NCBI GenBank assembly: GCA_022571135.1
Contig: JACZYK010000130.1
Span: 1 to 7,394, forward strand
Source: Bacteroidota bacterium
Lineage (GTDB): Bacteria > Bacteroidota > Rhodothermia > Rhodothermales > UBA10348
Direction: 5' to 3'
DNA: 7,394 bases
The notes under the pieces were generated by a model. It was not told the origin of the DNA. It made no database searches and saw nothing but the letters and a program-made list of their open reading frames with translations. The stretch's first letter is position 1, and the number at the start of each line of letters is the position of its first letter. This document shows positions 1 through 6,203 of the stretch, piece after piece. A program made the translations under genes and the position numbers.

Positions 1-270
1 GCGGGTCTCGACTGGCGTGCCAAGCGGCAGGCCAACCTTATTATGCGCGCCTATCCTGAGTTGCTCACCACGGAGTCGCTCACGGCGAAGGAGCGCATTT
101 GGTACCTCAGTCGCGTGGCCAAGCTGTGCCCCGGCAACACAAAGATGTGGCATCGTCTCGCTGCGATGAGCGTGAAAGGTCAAGTTGACGCCAAGAACCA
201 GAAAGTGATGCGCGGCGCACTCGACCAGTTGTTCGTCACCTTCGCCAACGTTCCCGACTTCACCTGGGAG
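1..270 (+). CDS. Unrecognised protein, internal fragment open at the left edge
   Basis: An open frame enters from the left edge; its first internal ATG is at 43. The first ~90 residues read like a genuine soluble, mostly helical protein, with well-spread Trp, Tyr, Met, Lys and Glu and a segment 'CPGNTKMWHRLAAMSVKGQ' faintly like TPR/HAT-type helical repeats. I do not recognise the family. The frame formally stays open to a stop at 751-753, but beyond about 270 the opposite strand encodes recognisable DnaE sequence, so I treat the rest as shadow. The opposite frame is also open here, codon-aligned, but its translation is rich in His, Gly and Cys and does not look native or DnaE-like. The gene therefore seems to lose its 3' end where it meets the polymerase remnant. 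The boundary is uncertain by perhaps 80 bases. Alternatively this whole stretch is non-coding debris or a chimeric assembly end. Confidence 0.4.
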
Positions 271-1066
271 GTATTTGACGATCTCGTGCACTACGAGGAA
301 AAACTCGTCCAGATCGAGTTTGGCGATCACATCAAGTTCTTTCTTAAGCTGTGCGGAGGCCCTCAGACGCATGGCGGCGGCGTCCCTGAGCCGGCGCTGG
401 GGATCTTCGGGAAGCGTGCGGTTGCCGGACGCCTCTCGATTCCCCTTTTCGCGTGGCTCGGCCAGATCACTCGGCCGGGCCTCAGCCACGCTCTCCTGCT
501 TCCCGGGATACCGCCGCTCGAAAGCTTCCCGGCAACGCGCGTGCAGATACTCGTGCGGGGTGTGCGGCGGCGGCACGGGGCCGAAGATGCGTCGCGATTT
601 CAATCGAGAGGCGATCTCCGAAACCGCAGTGTAGCTGCTGGATCCAGAGGAAGGCCGCTTCCCTGCGGTGCGTATCGAGGAGCTCCCACAACCGGCTGCC
701 GTAGGCGCCGGTCAGACAGAAGAGCCCGGCGGCATGGTCCATCAGTTCGATGAGCGTTGCCTGCGGGTCTCCCCGTTCCCGCTGGTACGCAGCGGTGAGT
801 AACTGATTCAGATTGGAAAAGCCCTCCTCATCGGCCGCGATGAGGACGAGCGGCGCCCCTTCGACTGTCACCTCAGCCCCAAAAAGCGGCTTGATGCCCA
901 GCATATGGCAGGCCTTCTGAAACCGCACAATCCCGTAAACACCGTTCACGTCGGTCAGCGAGAGCGCACGCACGCCCTGCGCGTGGGCGTGTGCGACCAG
1001 AGCCTCCGGCCCCGAGCCTCCGGCGAGAAAAGAAAACCAGCTGCGACAATGAAGATGGGCGAACAT
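271..1066 (-). pseudogene. DnaE/DnaE2-type DNA polymerase III alpha subunit, decayed remnant
   Basis: The product would be the catalytic subunit of a C-family DNA polymerase; detail favours the error-prone DnaE2 type. From ATG 1066 the translation begins MFAHLHCRSWFSFL, with the PHP 'HLHCRS' motif (His4, His6), then 'LTDVNGVYGIVRF' (about residues 37-49) and 'GIKPLFGAEVTVEG' (57-70), all typical of the DnaE N-terminus. It continues well to 'RLSIEIATHLRP', ending at 578. The next recognisable family sequence, 'HTPHEYLHARCREAFERRYP', is in another minus frame starting at about 576. The second half of the PHP domain, roughly 150-170 residues, is missing. The new frame runs on to 'LKKELDVIAKL' and 'FFLVVHEIVKY', which match the region just before the polymerase palm, and similarity stops near 271. 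Palm, fingers and all later domains are absent within the window, so it cannot be a working polymerase. An in-frame upstream ATG at 1090 exists, but 1066 fits the family start better. The 1066-577 frame itself stays open to a stop at 482. Assembly error is an alternative to genuine decay. Confidence 0.75.
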
Positions 1067-1072
1067 GCGCCT

Positions 1073-1087
1073 CGGACCCGCGGTCCG
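1073..1087. repeat. GC-rich perfect inverted repeat upstream of the polymerase remnant
   Basis: Arms CGGACC (1073-1078) and GGTCCG (1082-1087) are exact reverse complements around a 3-base CGC spacer. The element ends 7 bases before the 1066 start codon of the DnaE remnant, so in that transcript it would form a small 6-bp hairpin at the translation start. It could be an operator, a translation-limiting hairpin, or chance in GC-rich DNA. No U-tract follows on either strand, so it is not a terminator. Confidence 0.5.
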
Positions 1088-1135
1088 CAATCAACAATGG
1101 GGATGTATGCTTCAAGTCCAGGGATCATAAGCAGA

Positions 1136-1154
1136 ATATATGTTTAACATATAT
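1136..1154. repeat. 19-bp AT-rich perfect palindrome
   Basis: Arms ATATATGTT (1136-1144) and AACATATAT (1146-1154) are exact reverse complements around a single T. It lies about 70 bases upstream of the DnaE remnant start and overlaps the first ATG of the frame at 1140-1502, in otherwise GC-rich sequence. Size and symmetry suit a dimeric repressor operator. It does not resemble the CTGT-N8-ACAG LexA box often found upstream of error-prone polymerase genes. The symmetry is directly visible; an operator role is inference. Confidence 0.5.
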
Positions 1155-1502
1155 CTGATTTCGGCGCCAGTCAATATGTGCGGGAGGGAAAATGAGAGAC
1201 AGAGAAACGTGACGAGAATACGGGCCGTCGCCGGGGGCGCCATTTACATCGGCGGTGTGATCGGAATGAAGATCGTCGGTGATCCGATTCCCGCCGATTC
1301 TCTAGCCTACTACATGTCGACGATGGCTGAAGAGGGCATGGAGATGCTTGGCGTCGTTCTGTTTCTGTACGCCCAGCTTCGGTACATGACCGGTGGAAGG
1401 TCAGAAGTCGGTCGAAGTCTCTGTCGAGCTTGCTTGACACCGCTCGTCGTCGGTCTCTTCAGTATCTTTAGAACGACTTACTTTCCGAAATGGGTCATTT
1501 AA
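1140..1502 (+). pseudogene. Fragment of a small integral membrane protein
   Basis: The frame from ATG 1140 encodes up to 120 residues. The part that looks native starts near residue 24 (GTG at 1209). It has a hydrophobic segment 'VAGGAIYIGGVIGM' (about 30-43), an acidic stretch 'EEGMEMLG' (64-71) leading into a second segment 'VVLFLYAQLRYM' (72-83), and a weaker third one near 98-110. The pattern 'GG..Y.GG..GM...G' followed by 'EEG.EMLG..LF.YA.LRY' resembles the C-terminal part of an uncharacterised multi-span membrane protein group I have seen in many bacteria; I cannot name it. The first ~23 residues overlap the 19-bp palindrome and look non-coding, so the gene is probably 5'-truncated, in keeping with the decayed DNA to its left. 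Its stop lies 43 bases before the phosphoesterase gene. It could instead be an intact small protein. No function assigned. Confidence 0.4.
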
Positions 1503-1545
1503 CAGAAACCCACGACACTTCGCAGCTCAAGCCTCAAACACCTTC

Positions 1546-2664
1546 ATGAAATACCGATTTATTCTCCTCGTTTTCGTCTTGCTGGGGCCGTTAGCGGCCC
1601 GAGCACAGAATTCGCACGAAGCCCAGCGCATTATCGAATTTCCTGATGTGCCCGGATACGTGACGCTTAAATGCGACCTGCATATCCACACGGTCTTTTC
1701 GGACGGAAGCGTATGGCCGAATATCCGCGTACAGGAGGCACTGCGTGACGGTATCGATGCCATCTCTCTGACCGAGCATCTGGAATACCAGCCACACAAG
1801 GATGACATCTCGCATCCGGACCGGAATCGTTCTCACGATATCGCAGTACAGTCGGCAGGCGAAAGCGGACTCATCATCGTTCGTGGATCCGAGATCACGC
1901 GCGACATGCCCCCTGGACATGCGAACGCCATATTCATCGAAGATGCAAATCGGCTGTTGATGGATGATCCCGTGGCAGTCTTCGAGGAAGCCGACCGCCA
2001 GGGCGCCTTCACGTTCTGGAACCATCCGAACTGGATCTCTCAGCAGAAGAACGGCATCGCGACGCTGGACGATTTACACATTCGGCTCATCCGTGAAGGC
2101 CTCCTGGACGGAATCGAAGTCGTCAACGACGTGACGTACTCGGACGAGGCCCTGCAGATCGCCCTCGATTACAACCTCACGATCATGGGTACGTCCGACA
2201 TCCACGGGCTGATCGACTGGCAATACAAGGTTCCGGAGGGAGGGCACCGACCCATCACACTCGTATTCGCAACGGAGCGCTCGGCGGCCGGAATAAAGGA
2301 AGGTCTCGAAGAGAGAAGAACGGCTGTCTGGTTCAACAACACACTCATCGGAAGAGAAGAATTCGTCGTTCCACTCGTCCACGCCTCATTAACCGTGACG
2401 AAAACAGCTTACATCGGAGACTCATCGGTGCTGTCGGTAAGCATCGAGAATACGTCGGACGTCGAGTATATACTGTACAATAAGAGCGGATTCACCTTTC
2501 ACGCCTCTTCGGACGTACTGACGCTCGAACCACACCACACCACGAGAATCGACGTCAAGACGATTGAAAGGGTCTCCTCACTCTCTCTGACATTCGAGGT
2601 ACTGAACGTAGTTACGGCCCCGAACACGCATCCTGAGATCACGCTGGAGATATCGGTAGATTGA
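1546..2664 (+). CDS. Secreted PHP-domain metallophosphoesterase (Sb-PDE-like)
   Basis: The 372-residue protein starts with a signal peptide (MKYRF, hydrophobic core 6-15, probable cleavage after ARA at residue 20), so it should act in the periplasm or outside the cell. The mature part is a complete PHP-type metal-dependent phosphoesterase domain. Candidate metal ligands are in the expected order: 'DLHIHTVFSDG' (His46, His48, Asp53), 'TEH' (His78), His84, 'GSEIT' (Glu116), 'PPGH' (His125), 'WNHP' (His160) and 'GTSDIH' (Asp218, His220). The sequence 'LKCDLHIHTVFSDG.VWP' with 'PPGHANAIF' resembles the Bacteroidota relatives of Sphingobium Sb-PDE, an organophosphate phosphodiesterase; the substrate here is unknown. 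Residues about 275-372 form a separate beta-rich tail rich in Thr, Ser and Val. The ATG at 1546 puts the signal peptide at the N-terminus; no Shine-Dalgarno is seen. Family assignment is firm, substrate is not. Confidence 0.9.
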   Translation: MKYRFILLVFVLLGPLAARAQNSHEAQRIIEFPDVPGYVTLKCDLHIHTVFSDGSVWPNIRVQEALRDGIDAISLTEHLEYQPHKDDISHPDRNRSHDIAVQSAGESGLIIVRGSEITRDMPPGHANAIFIEDANRLLMDDPVAVFEEADRQGAFTFWNHPNWISQQKNGIATLDDLHIRLIREGLLDGIEVVNDVTYSDEALQIALDYNLTIMGTSDIHGLIDWQYKVPEGGHRPITLVFATERSAAGIKEGLEERRTAVWFNNTLIGREEFVVPLVHASLTVTKTAYIGDSSVLSVSIENTSDVEYILYNKSGFTFHASSDVLTLEPHHTTRIDVKTIERVSSLSLTFEVLNVVTAPNTHPEITLEISVD

Positions 2665-2731
2665 TGATCGTGTAGGCGGTAATTCCCAATCCCAGTCTGA
2701 AGAGATCGCGATCATTTTCGAGGTGTTCGGT

Positions 2732-2759
2732 TTGACCCTTTCTTTGGCGCCTGTTAGAT
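2732..2759 (+). promoter_or_regulatory. Weak candidate promoter before the receptor gene
   Basis: In the 143-base gap after the phosphoesterase gene, TTGACC (2732-2737) is followed, after 16 bases, by TTAGAT (2754-2759), about 48 bases before the receptor ATG. The -35 match is good and the -10 match poor. A Bacteroidota-type TTTG / TAnnTTTG pair with proper spacing was not found. The gap also has a GATCGCGATC palindrome at 2704-2713. It may be that the phosphoesterase gene is simply co-transcribed with the receptor. Confidence 0.25.
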
Positions 2760-2807
2760 CGTAACATCGGTGGTTCGTTGCGAGACGACTGCATTAAGCC
2801 TTCCATA

Positions 2808-5114
2808 ATGTCAAAATCGACTTATCCATCGTCCGACGAATCCGGCACAAACAGGCGGCTCCTCAAGGCAACACTCCTCATTCTGACTCTATTCGGCGCA
2901 TCCTTCCATGCTCACGCACAGAACGGCATGCTGCGCGGATATGTAACCGACGCATCGGACGCAGAGCCACTCCAGGGTGTGAACGTTATTCTTACGGCAG
3001 CCGACGGCTCCTTTCAGGGAGCTTCGACGGATTTCGAGGGCCTGTATGTCATCACACCCATCACGCCGGGACGGTATGTTGTCCGAGCACAGTATATCGG
3101 CTATCGGACGTTTACCGATACACTGGATATTGCCGCAGAAATTACTTCCCTTAATATGTCACTCGAATTCGAGACGCTGGACCTTGAAGAGGTCATCGTC
3201 GTCGGTGAACGGGAAGGCGCGGGCGCGGCAGGTGTCATAGCTGGTCTCCAGACCGTCAGGCCTCAGGATATCGACCTGATTCCGGCACCGGACGTTTCGG
3301 GCGACCTCGTCAACTATCTGACGACCCTGCCGGGCGTCGTCTCGGTTGGAGACCAGGGTGGACAATTCTTTGTCCGAGGAGGTGAACCCACACAAAACCT
3401 TGTCCTGATTGACGGAATACTGCTCTTTCAGCCCTTCCATCTGGTTGGATTCTATTCCGCGTTCCCGTCGAGCATCATCAACGTCGTGGAGGTTTACGCA
3501 GGAGGATTCGGGGCAAAATTCGGCGGTAGATTGTCATCCGTGATCAGCGTCGCCACACGGAATGGCAACAAGCGGCGGTTCGAAGGCGACATATCCGTTG
3601 CTCCGTTCGTCAGCGCCGTACGCCTGGAGGGACCCATCATTCCCGGTCGAGTTTCCTTTCTGCTTTCCGGGCGCATGTCGGTAATCGACCAGGGCATTGA
3701 AAAACTGATCTCGGAGCCCGTGCCCTACGCTTTCAGCGATCAGTTCGGGAAGATTCATGCGAATCTGACCTCGAACAGTCAGCTCTCTTTTACGGGAATC
3801 CAGACCTACGATCGGGGCACCATCGATCCGCTTGCGGCGGAAGAAGGCAACGATCAGTCTGACCAGATCATATGGCGCAATCAGGCTTTCGGAGTAAGGT
3901 ATCTCCTTCTTCCAACCGCGCTCCCGGTGCAGGCGGAGATTCTCCTGTCCAACTCGAGGGTCGAGAACACGTTCGGAAAAGAGACAAATCCGGCCAGAAC
4001 ATCGAAAGCGTCACAGTTCAGTTTCGCAACCAACCTGACCCACTTCATGGGCTCAGCGGACCTGCGTTGGGGTATCTACCTCAATGCCATCGAGCTTCAG
4101 AGCAGACTCGGCGGAGCCTTCCAGAACATCTCGGATGAAGAGGAATTCGTCACGGAAGTCGGTGGTTATTTCGAAACGGAGTTGGGAACCAGTAGTAATT
4201 TTCGTTTCCAACCTGGAATCCGGATTGCATCATTCCCGAGTGTCGGTGTGAGTTTTGTGGAACCGCGAGTGCGGCTCATCTATGAGATCGGGATCCACCG
4301 GTTCAGCGCCGCGGGGGGTATGTACCATCAGGAAGTCATCGGCCTGGCCGATCGCCGTGACGCGGGAGATGTGTTTACGGCCTGGACAAACTCTCCGAAA
4401 GGTGAAGTCCCGGAGGCCTTACATGCCATCGTCGGATATCAGATCCGAATGGGCTCTGCGCTCCGCTTTGCGATGGAAGGTTATTACAAGAAACTCTCAA
4501 ACCTGTCCATCGCCGAGTGGACGGCGTTTCCCAGATTCACGACGAAATTCCAGTCCGCCGACGGAACCGTAATCGGGTATGACGCCAGACTCGAAATCAC
4601 TGCCGGACCGTTTTACGGCTTCCTGAACTACGGTTACTCCGAGGTCGAATACGTGGCCGGAGATGCATCCATTCAGTTCTGGTTCGGTTCGTCGGACATC
4701 GCGTTCTCGCCGCCCCACGACAGACGCCATCAGGTCAATGCAGTCGGCACGCTTCGCTTCGAAGGATTCCATTTCAGCATTCGCTGGCAGTACGGTTCGG
4801 GACTGCCGTTTAGCGAGGCTCTTGGATTCGACGAGTTCATTCTTATGGACGGACCGACCGACATGTTTGAGGAATCCGGTTTGACGCGCGTCCTGTACGG
4901 CGAGCCCTACCGGGGTAGACTGCCGGACTATCACAGGCTCGACGTTTCGCTGGATAAAACATTTTCGCTGGTCTCCGGAACGAAACTCACGCTGCAGGCA
5001 GGCTTAACGAATGCCTACAACCGGAAAAATCTCTTCTATGTAGATCTGTTCACGCTGCGCCAGCTCAACCAGTTGCCACTGATTCCGTCGTTCGGCCTGA
5101 AATTTGAATTCTAA
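2808..5114 (+). CDS. TonB-dependent outer-membrane receptor with carboxypeptidase-regulatory-like N-terminus
   Basis: A 768-residue outer-membrane transporter that should import a bulky substrate using the TonB-ExbBD system. In order: signal peptide with hydrophobic core about 20-32 and cleavage after AHA (residue 38); a CarboxypepD-reg-like beta domain at about 41-120 ('LRGYVTDASDAEPLQGVNV', 'GLYVITPITPGRYVVRAQYIGY'); the linker 'LDLEEVIVVGE', where the TonB box of this class sits; a plug at about 150-252 with 'FFVRGGEPTQNLVLIDGI' and 'VEVYAGGFGAKFGGRLSSVI'; then a barrel to the C-terminal Phe ('SFGLKFEF'), as expected for Bam-dependent insertion. Length suits this class and is shorter than typical SusC. 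The frame can be extended to a TTG at 2778, but ATG 2808 puts the signal peptide correctly. A DUF4249-like lipoprotein follows after 25 bases, making a SusD-type glycan receptor pair less likely. The substrate cannot be read from sequence. Confidence 0.92.
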   Translation: MSKSTYPSSDESGTNRRLLKATLLILTLFGASFHAHAQNGMLRGYVTDASDAEPLQGVNVILTAADGSFQGASTDFEGLYVITPITPGRYVVRAQYIGYRTFTDTLDIAAEITSLNMSLEFETLDLEEVIVVGEREGAGAAGVIAGLQTVRPQDIDLIPAPDVSGDLVNYLTTLPGVVSVGDQGGQFFVRGGEPTQNLVLIDGILLFQPFHLVGFYSAFPSSIINVVEVYAGGFGAKFGGRLSSVISVATRNGNKRRFEGDISVAPFVSAVRLEGPIIPGRVSFLLSGRMSVIDQGIEKLISEPVPYAFSDQFGKIHANLTSNSQLSFTGIQTYDRGTIDPLAAEEGNDQSDQIIWRNQAFGVRYLLLPTALPVQAEILLSNSRVENTFGKETNPARTSKASQFSFATNLTHFMGSADLRWGIYLNAIELQSRLGGAFQNISDEEEFVTEVGGYFETELGTSSNFRFQPGIRIASFPSVGVSFVEPRVRLIYEIGIHRFSAAGGMYHQEVIGLADRRDAGDVFTAWTNSPKGEVPEALHAIVGYQIRMGSALRFAMEGYYKKLSNLSIAEWTAFPRFTTKFQSADGTVIGYDARLEITAGPFYGFLNYGYSEVEYVAGDASIQFWFGSSDIAFSPPHDRRHQVNAVGTLRFEGFHFSIRWQYGSGLPFSEALGFDEFILMDGPTDMFEESGLTRVLYGEPYRGRLPDYHRLDVSLDKTFSLVSGTKLTLQAGLTNAYNRKNLFYVDLFTLRQLNQLPLIPSFGLKFEF

Positions 5115-5139
5115 CGATCGCCGACTGCGACCATCAACC

Positions 5140-6117
5140 ATGCGTTTTCTGAAATACATTCTTCTCGTCCTGACCGTCTCGTCGCCCCTTCTACTGGCGG
5201 GCTGCGAAGACTCGGTCAGTCCGATCCTTGAGAGCGACCGCCGGTTTACGCTCTGGGGTACACTGGACATGAATCGGACCGAACAATTCGTACGGGTCAT
5301 CCCGATACGACCGATTCTTAACCGGACGAGCCGCAGTGAAGTGAACGTTGACGTAAAATCAATCGATCTGGACACCGGCGAAACGATCCAGTGGGAAGAC
5401 TCGGTCGTCACGTTTTCCGACGGTAACATAGGACATGTTTTCCACGCCCACCTGCGCATTCGCCCCACCCATACGTACCGCATCGAAGTGCGCTCACCCG
5501 ACTCGGAACTCGTAACCAGCGCCGAAACGACGATCCCGCGCCTCCCGAGCGCCGAGGTGTTCGAGGAGGTCGTCACGAAAGCCATCTCGCCGATTGGATT
5601 CAACATTACGGGCTCTCAAGAACTCGTTTGGCACGATGTAGACTCGTTACCGTATGAGATTGAACAGTGGTATCGATTTCTGGAATTCGGAGATCTGGGT
5701 TTCCTCGATTTCCGGATGCCATACGTCGCACCCAATCAGTTTTCAGAGTCACAGCATTCGCTCTCTTTTCGCCTGGATCTTAAACGAGACCGGGATACCC
5801 TCAATGCGCATCTGGCTCTGTCCCAGTTACGACTCGTCGGACTGGGTATGACGATCACCATTCTGGACGAGGGATTCGTGCCTCCGGGAGGAGAATTCGA
5901 TCCGGAAATCCTTGTTCAGCCGGGTACGCTTTCGAATGTCGAGAATGGATTCGGACTCATCGGATCGATCGGTAGCTTCTCCATCGAGTGGGTGATCAAA
6001 GACTCCTCGGCAACTACTCTGAGATACGTCCCCCTGAGCGGAGCGTCGTCTGGGCTTTCCGGACCAGGTAAGAGGATAGCCTCACTGAGGGATCGACCGT
6101 GGTCTGAGGAGCGCTGA
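5140..6117 (+). CDS. DUF4249-like outer-membrane lipoprotein
   Basis: A 325-residue lipoprotein. The N-terminus MRFLKYILLVLTVSSPLLLA is a lipoprotein signal ending in the lipobox LLAGC with the lipidated Cys22. The body is beta-rich: an early 'FTLWGTLD' strand (36-43), a 'THTYRIEVRS' segment (110-119) followed by 'TTIPRLPS' (130-137), and late in the protein 'SNVENGFGLIGS' (265-276). This order and the late 'N.ENGFG..GS' motif resemble DUF4249 lipoproteins, which in Bacteroidota usually sit immediately downstream of TonB-dependent receptors, as here (25 bases after the receptor stop). It is probably surface-exposed and helps the receptor capture its ligand; that is inference. A TTG at 5104 would overlap the receptor stop, but ATG 5140 gives the correct lipobox. 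The last ~30 residues are polar and low in hydrophobics. The lipoprotein call is firm, the DUF4249 assignment moderate. Confidence 0.78.
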   Translation: MRFLKYILLVLTVSSPLLLAGCEDSVSPILESDRRFTLWGTLDMNRTEQFVRVIPIRPILNRTSRSEVNVDVKSIDLDTGETIQWEDSVVTFSDGNIGHVFHAHLRIRPTHTYRIEVRSPDSELVTSAETTIPRLPSAEVFEEVVTKAISPIGFNITGSQELVWHDVDSLPYEIEQWYRFLEFGDLGFLDFRMPYVAPNQFSESQHSLSFRLDLKRDRDTLNAHLALSQLRLVGLGMTITILDEGFVPPGGEFDPEILVQPGTLSNVENGFGLIGSIGSFSIEWVIKDSSATTLRYVPLSGASSGLSGPGKRIASLRDRPWSEER

Positions 6118-6203
6118 AAACTGAGAGAAAAGCTGCCTTCTGCTGCGAACTGCGACCCCTTGAAACTCGAGTCGATCTATCAACAATCCTGTTCCTCTGT
6201 CCA
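6118..6203. other. Convergent intergenic gap
   Basis: An 86-base gap between two converging genes, the lipoprotein gene from the left and the FG-GAP protein gene from the right. One would expect a bidirectional terminator here, but I find no GC-rich hairpin followed by a T-tract on either strand. The only symmetry is the 8-base palindrome ACTCGAGT within the 'gaaactcgagtcg' stretch. Confidence 0.5.

Noticed and set aside
271..753. The + strand frame continuing from the left-edge gene to the stop at 751-753
   Set aside because: It pairs codon for codon with minus-strand DnaE sequence, and the Arg/Gly-rich translation after residue ~105 looks like a shadow.
271..2664. The two PHP-family sequences (polymerase remnant and secreted phosphoesterase) as related by duplication
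   Set aside because: Beyond the short HxH-type metal motif they share no visible similarity; one is an intracellular polymerase domain, the other a secreted enzyme. Their proximity is probably chance.
2665..2715. Possible terminator from ATGATCG (2664-2670) and CGATCAT (2709-2715) followed by TTTT
   Set aside because: The stem is only 7 bp with a 38-base loop and the T-run is short; too weak to call.
2778..2807. Longer receptor start at TTG 2778
   Set aside because: It adds ten polar residues before a signal peptide already well placed from ATG 2808.
5104..5139. Longer lipoprotein start at TTG 5104 overlapping the receptor stop
   Set aside because: It puts twelve Arg/Asn-rich residues before a textbook lipoprotein signal; ATG 5140 fits better.
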